64,000 nt of DNA from Vibrio diazotrophicus (lineage in GTDB: Bacteria; Pseudomonadota; Gammaproteobacteria; Enterobacterales; Vibrionaceae), in the NCBI RefSeq assembly GCF_038452265.1, contig NZ_CP151843.1, positions 1,054,001 to 1,118,000 of the forward strand, written 5' to 3'. Each line of letters begins with the position of its first letter. Position 1 is the stretch's first letter. Below are positions 50,123 through 58,512 of the stretch, in pieces. Made by a program: the position numbers and the translations under genes. The notes under the pieces are model-generated. The model saw nothing but the letters and a program-made list of their open reading frames with translations, searched no databases and had not been told where the DNA came from.

Positions 50123-51219
50123 TTGCAGCCTCTCAAAGTAAGCAGTTACATCCATTAATTCAACGTACAAAGACGCTGCTACTGATCGTCTCTGTTGTTT
50201 TAATGATCGCTAATCTCTATACGCTAACTTCAACCAAGGAGTTAGCTCGTTCCTACACCTATAAGCAGCATAAAGCGACTTGGTTTTTGTTCTACCTAAC
50301 CAAAGAATTTACAGAGCTGGTATCTATCATGCCTCATGCTCTCGATACCCCAGAAGATCTCGTAAATGTGAAGCTAAAATATGAGCTTACTTGGAGCCGT
50401 TTTGATCTAATTTTGCATAACAGCGAAGCGGATGAATTCTTAGAAATAGACGGCACGCTGCACTACTTCAAAAATACATTTGACCATTTCAAGCTACTTG
50501 AATCCTTATTGGTGAGCGTCAACGACGAGCAGTCACTCGCTAACTTCACAACGAGAACCGAAGCTCTTTATCAGGACGTGATTCAATACATTAACGATAA
50601 CTTCAAAATTCAAAGCCCTATGTATTTAGAGCAGAAGGCGCAAGCTGAGTATGTGACTAATATTCAATATGCACTCATTCTGCTATTGTTTTTCTCTATC
50701 GGGTTGGTGAGTTTCATTTGGTACAAAGAGGCTCAATACCATCGTTTGTTAGCGTTAACGGACCCGCTGACCGATATCGGCAACCGATTGTCGATGTTTC
50801 GCTCCATTTCACATCGACCTAATAGTAGTCATTACTCGCTGTTCCTGTTGGATCTCAACGGTTTTAAAGCCATCAATGATGACTTTGGGCATTTGGCTGG
50901 TGATTCTGTTTTACAACAAGTAACCAAACGTTTGTCTCATATTCCGACCTTCGATTATGAACTTTTCCGTATGGGTGGTGATGAGTTTGCACTCATTATT
51001 AACAGTGTAGAGCCGCTGGAACTAGAAGGGATGAAAAGTCTTATTGAGCAGTGTTTTGAACACAAATTTGTTGTCGGTGACAATCAATATCGCGCTTTAA
51101 ATACCAGTATTGGCATCAGCTCCTATCCAAATGATGCTACCGACATCAACCAATTAATTCACATTGCCGACCAAAAAATGTATGTAATGAAGCATCAAAA
51201 AAAAGGCCCCTCATTATGA
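50119..51219 (+). CDS. Membrane diguanylate cyclase (GGDEF), CdgA-like
   Basis: 366 residues: helix 1 (about 17-36), a periplasmic helical domain (37-178), helix 2 (about 180-200), then GGDEF with DPLTDIGNRLSMF, LFLLDLNGFKAINDDFGHLAGD and MGGDEFALII. No RxxD precedes GGDEF. It starts inside the last codons of the periplasmic protein gene (ATGA overlap), so the two are translationally coupled and may form one sensor. The place beside pst matches CdgA (VCA0074) of V. cholerae, from memory. The pstB terminator lies in its last codons. Confidence 0.92.
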   Translation: MIAASQSKQLHPLIQRTKTLLLIVSVVLMIANLYTLTSTKELARSYTYKQHKATWFLFYLTKEFTELVSIMPHALDTPEDLVNVKLKYELTWSRFDLILHNSEADEFLEIDGTLHYFKNTFDHFKLLESLLVSVNDEQSLANFTTRTEALYQDVIQYINDNFKIQSPMYLEQKAQAEYVTNIQYALILLLFFSIGLVSFIWYKEAQYHRLLALTDPLTDIGNRLSMFRSISHRPNSSHYSLFLLDLNGFKAINDDFGHLAGDSVLQQVTKRLSHIPTFDYELFRMGGDEFALIINSVEPLELEGMKSLIEQCFEHKFVVGDNQYRALNTSIGISSYPNDATDINQLIHIADQKMYVMKHQKKGPSL

Positions 51220-51224
51220 GGGGC
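51197..51224 (-). terminator. pst operon terminator inside the end of the cyclase gene
   Basis: GCCCCTCA-TTA-TGAGGGGC with eight T on the minus strand. The stem covers the last codons and stop of the convergent diguanylate cyclase. Confidence 0.88.
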
Positions 51225-51307
51225 AAGGTTACCATCGCTTTATAGTTATATAGTGTTAGCCAGTAAGTATTGTCAGTGAAGACATCTCTTTGGTGAATGC
51301 GTTGCGA

Positions 51308-52057
51308 TTAGCCGAAATCACCGTTCACGTAGCCTTTTGTTCTGTCATCTTTTGGTTGACTGAAAATCACCTGCGTGTCGTCATGCTCAACTAACTCCCC
51401 CATCAGGAAGAATGCGGTGCGATCAGAAATACGACGCGCTTGCTGCATTGAGTGAGTAACGATAACGATGGTGTAGTTTTTCTTCAACTCTTCCATCAAC
51501 TCTTCAATTTTGTGTGTTGCAATTGGGTCAAGAGCTGACGTCGGTTCGTCCATTAGGATCACATCCGGTTCCATTGCGATAGTACGAGCAATACATAGAC
51601 GTTGCTGCTGACCACCCGATAAACCAAACGCGTGTGACTTCAAACGATCTTTCACTTCATCCCAAAGCGCTGCACCACGCAGTGAACGTTCTACCACTTC
51701 ATCAATATGTTTCTTATCTTTCACACCTTGAGCACGTAGACCGTACGCCACGTTTTCGTAGATGCTCATAGGGAATGGGTTCGGCTTTTGGAAAACCATA
51801 CCTACACGAATACGGATATCTGCAACATCAACGTTGCCATAAATATCCTGACCATCCATCTCAAGCTTGCCTTTGATGGTGACGCCTTCGATAAGATCGT
51901 TCATGCGGTTCAAGCAGCGTAATAGCGTTGATTTACCACAACCAGATGGACCAATCAGCGCCGTCACTTGACGAGTAGGAATTGGCAGGTTGATAGATTT
52001 CAGTGCTTGGTTTTCGCCGTAGAATAAATCCAGATTTTCAATATTAAATTTGTTCAT
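51308..52057 (-). CDS. pstB: Phosphate ABC transporter ATPase PstB
   Basis: Energises phosphate import. Walker A GPSGCGKSTLLRC (near residue 33), signature LSGGQQQRLCIART, Walker B VILMDEPTSALDP, H-loop VIVTHSMQQA. 249 aa is standard. Last gene of pstS-pstC-pstA-pstB, 35 bases after pstA; no phoU follows in the window. Confidence 0.97.
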   Translation of the reverse strand: MNKFNIENLDLFYGENQALKSINLPIPTRQVTALIGPSGCGKSTLLRCLNRMNDLIEGVTIKGKLEMDGQDIYGNVDVADIRIRVGMVFQKPNPFPMSIYENVAYGLRAQGVKDKKHIDEVVERSLRGAALWDEVKDRLKSHAFGLSGGQQQRLCIARTIAMEPDVILMDEPTSALDPIATHKIEELMEELKKNYTIVIVTHSMQQARRISDRTAFFLMGELVEHDDTQVIFSQPKDDRTKGYVNGDFG

Positions 52058-52092
52058 TGTCGTGTCTCTTAAATTCTGTCAGTCGTATCGGA

Positions 52093-52980
52093 TTAGTAAG
52101 TTGCCGTGTTGAATCGCTTAGCGATTAACTTGGTAACCATGTTGATGAGCAACACAACAACAATCAGCACAGTGGCTGTTCCGTACGCTTGATTCCACTC
52201 TTCAATCGTGAATAGTTCAGTTGTCAGTTTGTAAAGGTGAACCGTCAATGTTCGACCTGAATCCAAAAGAGAATCAGGAACACGAGCTACCATACCTGCG
52301 GTTAAAAACACCGGTGCTGACTCACCGATAACGCGGCCAATACTCAAAATGACAGAAGTTAGAATACCTGGGATCGCACTTGGCAAAATGAGACGCCAGA
52401 TGGTGTAAATTTTTGAAGCGCCAAGACCATAAGAGCCTTCGCGATACGTTTGTGGTACCGCCATTAATGCTTCTTCTGTGGTACGAATGATCACTGGCAG
52501 AATCAGGATACTTAGGGTTAATGCGCCCGAAAGAATCGAGAATCCTAAACCAAGAATCACAACAAAGAACGTCATACCAAACAGACCAAAGATGATCGAT
52601 GGAATACCCGCTAATGATTCGGTACAGAAACGGATTATCTTCACCAGCTTACTGCCGACTTTGGCATATTCGGTAAGATAGATCGCCGTCATGATACCCA
52701 TCGGTGCCGCAACCGCGATTGAAGCTACCACCATATAAATGGTTGAGATGATCATCGGGAAAATACCGTGTTCATCACCAGTACGAGTGTAGTCGTCCGT
52801 GACGAATGTCCAATCCACGTGTTTTAAACCGTTAGATAGGATGTACCAGATAATCCAGAATAGAAAACCAACCGTTAAAGCCGCCGCAAGCCAGATAAAC
52901 GCTCTTAAAACGTTGTCTTTAAATTCACGTGCTTGTTTTAGTTTTGCGCGATCCGCTCTTTTTTGATTTGCGAAACTCAT
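52093..52980 (-). CDS. pstA: Phosphate ABC transporter permease PstA
   Basis: 295-residue membrane subunit with six helices. The EAA loop is VPQTYREGSYGLGASKIYTIWRLILPSAIPGIL. GAGG precedes ATG, and only 5 bases separate it from pstC. Confidence 0.96.
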   Translation of the reverse strand: MSFANQKRADRAKLKQAREFKDNVLRAFIWLAAALTVGFLFWIIWYILSNGLKHVDWTFVTDDYTRTGDEHGIFPMIISTIYMVVASIAVAAPMGIMTAIYLTEYAKVGSKLVKIIRFCTESLAGIPSIIFGLFGMTFFVVILGLGFSILSGALTLSILILPVIIRTTEEALMAVPQTYREGSYGLGASKIYTIWRLILPSAIPGILTSVILSIGRVIGESAPVFLTAGMVARVPDSLLDSGRTLTVHLYKLTTELFTIEEWNQAYGTATVLIVVVLLINMVTKLIAKRFNTATY

Positions 52981-52985
52981 AGTCG

Positions 52986-53912
52986 TTACCTCGCTTTCTC
53001 ACGGTTTAGGTACAGAAGAGCCGCGTTAAGCATCATGATAAACACAAGTAACACAACACCTGTTGCATACAACGCGTTGGCGTGAACACCACTGGCATAA
53101 GACATCTCAATAGCAATGTTTGCCGTCAAAGTACGCGCTGAGTCAAGAATACCTTCAGGCATTGCTGGCGCGTTCCCCATCACCATGATGATCGCCATGG
53201 TTTCACCAAGCGCGCGGCCAATGCCCAGAATCACACCAGTCATAATGCCTGAACGTGCCGCCGGAACGAGAAGTTTGAAAATGGTGTAGATGTTTGAAGC
53301 GCCAAGAGCCAGAGAACCTTCTTTATAAGCACGAGGGACAGCTCGGATCGACGTTTCAGATACAGTGATTACAGTTGGCAGAATCATCACACCAAGAACA
53401 ATAATCCCAGCTAGGATTGTGTTACCCGCCGGTACTTGGAAAATATTCTGGATTAGTGGAACGATAATGACTAGGCCGAAGAAGCCATAAACAACCGAAG
53501 GGATACCCGCCAATAATTCAACCGCTGGGCGAATGATGTCCGCAACACTTTTAGGAGCAATCTCTGCGATAAAAATTGCCGTCAGCACACCGATAGGAAC
53601 ACCAACAATTACCGCTCCGAAAGTAGAAACAACCGATGCCACAATCATGGTAGCCACACCGTATAACGCCGGTGGTAACCAGTCTTGGCCAAGAACGATT
53701 CCAGAAACGCCAACTTCTTGGAATGCAGGAATACTCTCTCTAACGATGAAGTAGGCAATAACAGCTAGAGAAACGATACCGATAACGGCACTCGTCAAAA
53801 ACAAACCGTGGAAGAAACGCTCTTTCCAATCTACGCGCTTTTGTGCACGCAATTTACGCTTTGCTTGCGTCTTTTCGATATCCATAAGCTTGTCACTATT
53901 TGCGATGGTCAT
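52986..53912 (-). CDS. pstC: Phosphate ABC transporter permease PstC
   Basis: About 308-residue partner permease, six helices, with a charged N-terminal cytoplasmic segment (EKTQAKRKLRAQKRVDWKERFFHG). The EAA loop is VPRAYKEGSLALGASNIYTIFKLLVPAARSGIM and GRALGETMAIIMVMGN is typical. Three starts are possible (GTG 53930, ATG 53912, ATG 53885); 53912 is a compromise. It follows pstS after an attenuator-like hairpin. Confidence 0.95.
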   Translation of the reverse strand: MTIANSDKLMDIEKTQAKRKLRAQKRVDWKERFFHGLFLTSAVIGIVSLAVIAYFIVRESIPAFQEVGVSGIVLGQDWLPPALYGVATMIVASVVSTFGAVIVGVPIGVLTAIFIAEIAPKSVADIIRPAVELLAGIPSVVYGFFGLVIIVPLIQNIFQVPAGNTILAGIIVLGVMILPTVITVSETSIRAVPRAYKEGSLALGASNIYTIFKLLVPAARSGIMTGVILGIGRALGETMAIIMVMGNAPAMPEGILDSARTLTANIAIEMSYASGVHANALYATGVVLLVFIMMLNAALLYLNREKAR

Positions 53913-53974
53913 AGATGTTCTCAATCTCACCTACCGAGCTAGCTAACATTCATTAGTTCGCCGATATGTAATAC

Positions 53975-53998
53975 AAAAGCCCAGCCCAAGGCGGGCTG
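53975..53998 (-). terminator. Attenuator-like hairpin between pstS and pstC
   Basis: CAGCCC/GGGCTG (53982-53998) followed by GGCTTTTG on the minus strand. It probably lets more pstS than pstCAB be made. Confidence 0.6.
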
Positions 53999-54021
53999 AG
54001 CAAAGCTTAAATATTTAAATC

Positions 54022-54843
54022 TTAGTTCACTGAGATGTAGTGGTGTGAAGCAACGATTTTTTGAGCTTCATCCGATAGCATCCAGTCTAGGAACTTTTGT
54101 GTTGATGCAGATGGAGCACCTTTCTTGTAAAGCACTAGGAAAGGACGAGCAACTTTGTAGCTACCAGCTTTAACGTTCTCAACTGTTGCTGGAGTACCGT
54201 CGATTGCTAGAGCATGAACAGAACCGTCTACTGTACCTAGAGAGATGTAGCCGATTGAGTATGGGTTAGAAGCAACCATAGTTTTCAGACCACCGTTACC
54301 GTTCGCAACTTGCGCACGCTGAGAAATAGCTGAAACTTCTTTACCAGAAACTTTTTTCTTAAGTTCCATGATTTCTTCAAACGCGCCACGAGTACCAGAA
54401 GCTGTATCACGAGTGATCGCTACGATTGGCTTGTCTTCACCACCAACTTGTTTCCAGTTAGTGATTTCGCCTTTGTAGATTTCAGAAACTTGCTCTGCTG
54501 TTAGGCCTTTCACTTTGTTACTTGGGTGAACAACTACCGCGATACCATCGCGAGCAATCACTTCTTCTACTAGGTTTGATTCTTTTTCAGAGTCTTTCAG
54601 TCCACGAGAAGACATACCAATATCTGCACTGCCATTCTTCGCTGCTTTGATACCAGCAGAAGAGCCTGGGCCTTGTACTTCAATAAAAACGTCCGAGTTT
54701 GTTTTCATGTATGTTTCTGAGAAAACTTCCATCAGTGGTGTTACGCTGCTAGAACCCACTGCTGAGATAGTTTCTTTTGCTGAAACAGGGCTAATTGCTA
54801 GGGCGCCTAGAAGAGCGATTGCACCGATTACTGTCTTTTTCAT
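54022..54843 (-). CDS. pstS: Periplasmic phosphate-binding protein PstS
   Basis: Captures phosphate for PstCAB. A signal peptide ends PVSA. Phosphate-site motifs are ISAVGSSSVTPLME, GPGSSAGIKAAKNGSADIGMSSR and TRDTASGTRGAFEE. 273 aa. GGAAAG precedes ATG. First gene of the operon, with Pho boxes upstream. Confidence 0.97.
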   Translation of the reverse strand: MKKTVIGAIALLGALAISPVSAKETISAVGSSSVTPLMEVFSETYMKTNSDVFIEVQGPGSSAGIKAAKNGSADIGMSSRGLKDSEKESNLVEEVIARDGIAVVVHPSNKVKGLTAEQVSEIYKGEITNWKQVGGEDKPIVAITRDTASGTRGAFEEIMELKKKVSGKEVSAISQRAQVANGNGGLKTMVASNPYSIGYISLGTVDGSVHALAIDGTPATVENVKAGSYKVARPFLVLYKKGAPSASTQKFLDWMLSDEAQKIVASHHYISVN

Positions 54844-54916
54844 CACATTCTTTCCTTAAGTGGCTAATTTATTTGCCGTTGATTTACTGGAACGGGATTC
54901 ACTTTAGAATCCAAAT

Positions 54917-54956
54917 GTGACAGTTGTGTTTCAGTTCGTTGAAAACTGCATGACAA
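54917..54956 (-). promoter_or_regulatory. Tandem Pho box upstream of pstS
   Basis: On the minus strand four heptamers lie at exact 11-base steps: TTGTCAT, TTTTCAA, CTGAAAC, CTGTCAC, separated by 4-base spacers. This is the PhoB box arrangement (CTGTCAT-N4 repeats), two boxes in a row. It lies 74-114 bases before the pstS start. Confidence 0.85.
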
Positions 54957-55202
54957 ATTGAAATAAAGCCCTCAAAACATATGTACCCAGTTTCTCATTT
55001 CAAATAAAATTTCAATTGGGAACGTTATCACCTGAGTAAAAAATCAGACAATCTTCAAAAAGGCAGCACAAATGCTCAAATACTAGGCAAAACTTGACTA
55101 TTTTGAAGTTAGAGATAATTGAATTATTACTCTAAATCGATAAACTCCCTAAGTTACAAAAATATCAAATAATAATTACTACTATTTACATAAGGATAAA
55201 TC
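54957..55202 (+). other. Upstream region of the chemoreceptor gene
   Basis: Together with the Pho-box part this gap is 359 bases. It is AT-rich. CTAAATCGATAA at 55132-55143 resembles a flagellar sigma-28 -10 element (GCCGATAA), but no matching -35 was found. Nothing else was recognised. Confidence 0.35.
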
Positions 55203-56846
55203 ATGCGAAAGCTGATCTCCGGGTTGTCTATCAAGTTACAGGTTGTCGTGCCTGTACTTGTTACTATGCTTCTTCTGACTGTTGGTATTACATATAGCTC
55301 ATCAAGTCTTAAAACTGCGTTCAAAAATGTTACTCAATCCACCGAGCAGCTTGTTGAGCACAAAGATGATGTCACTAATATTGTTAACAACACCTATAGT
55401 ATGCGCATCAGTGCTATCTATAGCTTGTTCACTCCTGACGAAGTCGCACGTCTTCAATCCGTACTAAAAGAGAACGAAGCAAAGAACCTTCAGCTTCTTC
55501 AATCTCTAAACACAGTTCAAGGTCTACAGCCAGAAGTCACCTCGCTGCAAAAAGCGATGAAGTACTATGTAGATTACTCTCTTAACACCATGATCCCATT
55601 GCTTAAAACTAAGCATAACCAAACCAATCTTGATTCAAGCTTTGACAGTAAATATCAGCAGGCCTCTGCCGCGTACAGAGATGCTGGCGCGCAAATGGTC
55701 AAAGCGATTGAAGCACTTTCAAGCAGGCTCAACGTCCTTGCGCTGGAAAGTGTCAGAGCTTCCGAAAATCATCACGGTACAGTAATGCAAAACTCCATGA
55801 TTGGATTTGTTACCGTGTTGATTCTTGCGGCACTTTGCAGTTGGCTTTTAGCGGGTATCATCGTTAAGCCGATTCAGAGTCTACAAACGATTATGCGTGA
55901 AGTTGCGAAAGGTAACTTGCTAGTTGAAGCTGAAGTTGAAGGCAACAACGAAGTGAGTGCGCTAACTCGAGACATCAACGCCACAACCAAACAGCTGCGC
56001 CAAACAGTTGAAACATTAATCCGCATTAGTGTCGAAGTCGCTTCAGCTTCAACAGAACTTGCGGCAGTGATGACACAATCAAGTGTTAACTCTGACCAAG
56101 AAAAGCAAGAAGTGGAACAAGTGGCTTCAGCGGTAAACCAGCTTGAAAGTGCCGCTCAGAGTGTGACCGACAATGCTTCTCAAGCAGAACAAGCTGCGCA
56201 ACAAGCAAATCAGCAAGCAAAAGAGAGCTTGGCGATATTCGAACAAAGCCACAAAGCAAGTATCGATATGGCTCGCCAGCTTAATGAAGCAGCATTGGTT
56301 GTGAATGGTTTGAAAGAACAGTCTGAGCAAATTGGTCAGGTCATCGAAGTGATTGAAGGCATTTCTGAACAAACCAACTTGCTGGCTTTGAACGCGGCAA
56401 TTGAAGCGGCGCGTGCCGGAGAAAGCGGTCGTGGCTTTGCTGTCGTTGCCGACGAAGTCCGTATGCTCGCGGCACGTACTCAGCAATCTACTCAGGAAAT
56501 TCAGCTCATCATTGAAGAGCTGCAAAGCAAATCTGGCATTGCAAATGACAGTATGAATATGAGCTTGAAGATGATTGAAACCAATCAAGCATTGGGCGAT
56601 CAGGTAAGTGAATATCTCAACAATATTAGTCTGGCGATTTCGGAACTGAATGGCATCAACACGCAAGTTGCCTCAGCTTCTGAAGAACAAAACCATGTGA
56701 CTTCGGATATTAACCGCAACTTGGCAACTATCTATGAATTGGTAAGCCAGAACGTTGCTGGTATTACCCAGTCAGCGGCAGCAAGCCAAGAACTGTCTGC
56801 ACTTGCAGAGCAGCAGAAAGAACAACTTAGCCACTTCCGCGTTTAA
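55203..56846 (+). CDS. Methyl-accepting chemotaxis protein
   Basis: 547-residue transmembrane receptor: helix 1 (about 13-33), periplasmic helical-bundle ligand domain (34-200), helix 2 (about 200-222), HAMP (about 220-272, IVKPIQSLQTIMREVAKGNL), then a signalling coiled coil with the tip ISEQTNLLALNAAIEAARAGESGRGFAVVADEVRMLA near residues 395-430. No CheR-binding pentapeptide at the C-terminus (ends LSHFRV). The ligand is unknown. AAGG precedes ATG. Neighbouring pst suggests, but does not show, a link to phosphate. Confidence 0.95.
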   Translation: MRKLISGLSIKLQVVVPVLVTMLLLTVGITYSSSSLKTAFKNVTQSTEQLVEHKDDVTNIVNNTYSMRISAIYSLFTPDEVARLQSVLKENEAKNLQLLQSLNTVQGLQPEVTSLQKAMKYYVDYSLNTMIPLLKTKHNQTNLDSSFDSKYQQASAAYRDAGAQMVKAIEALSSRLNVLALESVRASENHHGTVMQNSMIGFVTVLILAALCSWLLAGIIVKPIQSLQTIMREVAKGNLLVEAEVEGNNEVSALTRDINATTKQLRQTVETLIRISVEVASASTELAAVMTQSSVNSDQEKQEVEQVASAVNQLESAAQSVTDNASQAEQAAQQANQQAKESLAIFEQSHKASIDMARQLNEAALVVNGLKEQSEQIGQVIEVIEGISEQTNLLALNAAIEAARAGESGRGFAVVADEVRMLAARTQQSTQEIQLIIEELQSKSGIANDSMNMSLKMIETNQALGDQVSEYLNNISLAISELNGINTQVASASEEQNHVTSDINRNLATIYELVSQNVAGITQSAAASQELSALAEQQKEQLSHFRV

Positions 56847-56872
56847 ACCGTTTGTAGCTCTAACATAAACAC

Positions 56873-56904
56873 AAAGGCGATGGTTAAATTCCGTCGCCTT
56901 TTTT
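56873..56904 (+). terminator. Chemoreceptor gene terminator
   Basis: AAAGGCGA/TCGCCTTT with a 13-base loop and six T. Confidence 0.8.
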
Positions 56905-56925
56905 GTATTGTACGTTTTCGAATCT

Positions 56926-57369
56926 CTATTGCCGCTCATCTTTCGGCGAATCCATCACCACCATGGTCGAGATGGATTTCACTTGTGGACTTTCACCCAA
57001 GACATTTGAGTGAAAGCGCTTATACGAATTTAGATCCTTAGTTTCCACGCGCAGCAGATACTCATTCATGCCTGTAATGTTATGGCATTCCACCACTTCC
57101 TTGGCATAACGAACATGATCTTCAAATGCGAGTTGCGACTGCTTAGTGTGGCTATTTAAACCTATAGAGACATAGGCAATAAAACCGACTTCAAGCTGAT
57201 TTTTGTCCAATACAGCGCGATAACCTTTGATCACTTTGGTTCTCTCCAGTTCCTGCACTCGCCTTAACGTAGCCGAAGGCGATAATCCCACCCTTTCCGC
57301 CAGCTCGACATTTGAGATTCTTCCGTCGCCCTGAAGCTCAAACAATATTCTTTCGTCAAATCTATCCAT
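56926..57369 (-). CDS. Lrp/AsnC-family transcriptional regulator
   Basis: 147 aa. HTH: FDERILFELQGDGRISNVELAERVGLSPSATLRRVQELERTKVIKGY. The C-terminal RAM domain (about 65-140) has GFIAYVSIGLN and ECHNITGMNEYLLRVETKDLNSYKRF. It is divergent from a LysE-type exporter, which it probably regulates in response to an amino acid. Confidence 0.93.
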   Translation of the reverse strand: MDRFDERILFELQGDGRISNVELAERVGLSPSATLRRVQELERTKVIKGYRAVLDKNQLEVGFIAYVSIGLNSHTKQSQLAFEDHVRYAKEVVECHNITGMNEYLLRVETKDLNSYKRFHSNVLGESPQVKSISTMVVMDSPKDERQ

Positions 57370-57479
57370 AGCTAAATTTTATTGCTTTTAAATTGCAGTA
57401 GACACAAATATAAGCACAAAATTGCGTTCGCATCCAATTACAATTTTTCCATCATTTGATAACAATTGCAGGAGAGAAA

Positions 57480-58064
57480 ATGGATTTATATCAATGGTGG
57501 CCTTTAGTGATGTTTGCGTTTGTATCCACGTTTTCCCCTGGTCCCAACAACATTATGTTGATGACGTCTGGAGCGAATGTTGGCTTCAAAAAAACCATCC
57601 CTCATATGGCTGGTGTCACTTTTGGCTTTAGCATCATGATCATTTTGGTTGGTATAGGTTTGATTGGCGTGTTCCAACAATACCCTATCATTCAACAGGT
57701 ACTGCACTGGCTGTGTTTAGGCTATTTAGTTTATCTGGCTGTCAAAATTGTGCTTAGTAAGCCAAGTCAAAGCAGTACGACCTATAAACCAATGACTTTT
57801 CTCTCAGCAGCCATGTTTCAGTGGGTGAATCCGAAAGGCTGGTCAATGGCTTTGACCGCAGTGAGTGTTTACAACTACACCACCAGCTGGGTTGGTTTAG
57901 CCATTATTGCAATTGTATTTGCGATGGTGAATGTTCCTTCAGTCAGTGTCTGGACGGCGGCAGGTAAACAGCTTAGTCAATGGATGCATCATCCGAAATA
58001 TGTGCGCTGGTTTAACGGAGCGATGGGAGGACTACTCTTGCTTTCCGTAGTCCCAATGCTTTAG
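57480..58064 (+). CDS. LysE-family amino acid exporter
   Basis: 194 aa, six helices. LysE/RhtB hallmarks are STFSPGPNNIMLMTSGANVGFKKTIPHMAG and FQWVNPKGWSMALTAV. The start at 57480 follows GGAGAG. The amino acid exported is unknown. It pairs with the divergent Lrp-type regulator, a common arrangement. Confidence 0.94.
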   Translation: MDLYQWWPLVMFAFVSTFSPGPNNIMLMTSGANVGFKKTIPHMAGVTFGFSIMIILVGIGLIGVFQQYPIIQQVLHWLCLGYLVYLAVKIVLSKPSQSSTTYKPMTFLSAAMFQWVNPKGWSMALTAVSVYNYTTSWVGLAIIAIVFAMVNVPSVSVWTAAGKQLSQWMHHPKYVRWFNGAMGGLLLLSVVPML

Positions 58065-58083
58065 AGCGGGAAGTTAGAGAGAG

Positions 58084-58500
58084 TTAGAACTCTTGATTGA
58101 TTAGCGTCAGCATTTGAGCCAGATTCTTTTGCTGCTCAGCACTAAAACGACGAGTGAGCTCTTCAGTGAGCGACATGTGCAAAGCGTTGTGTTGTTGAAA
58201 CACCTCTTTCCCTTCTTCAGTCAAAGTAACCTGAATAGAACGTCGATCCCCTTCGATGGATTGACGTTCTATTAGCCCCGCCTGAACCAATTTTTCCACT
58301 TGAACGGTTAGTGTTCCCGTTGTAATGCTCAGTCGATTCGCTAACTCTTTCATTCGCATTGCACCGTGAGAGCCTAACACCTCAAGAGTATGAATTTGAG
58401 CCAATGAGTACCCTGTTTCTTTAACAACGGACATCTCCCAAGAGGACATCTTGTCGTAGAACTCAGTAATCAGGTTGTTAAGCTCGGTCAACTGGTGCAT
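58084..58500 (-). CDS. MarR-family regulator downstream of dmeF
   Basis: 138-residue winged helix: SLAQIHTLEVLGSHGAMRMKELANRLSITTGTLTVQVEKLVQAGLIERQ with wing GDRRSIQVTLTEEGKEVFQQH. It begins 12 bases after dmeF in the same operon. Two TTTGATTATCAAA palindromes sit at the operon promoter, so it is probably the metal- or stress-responsive repressor of dmeF and itself. Confidence 0.92.
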   Translation of the reverse strand: MHQLTELNNLITEFYDKMSSWEMSVVKETGYSLAQIHTLEVLGSHGAMRMKELANRLSITTGTLTVQVEKLVQAGLIERQSIEGDRRSIQVTLTEEGKEVFQQHNALHMSLTEELTRRFSAEQQKNLAQMLTLINQEF

Positions 58501-58512
58501 ATGTCATAGCCT

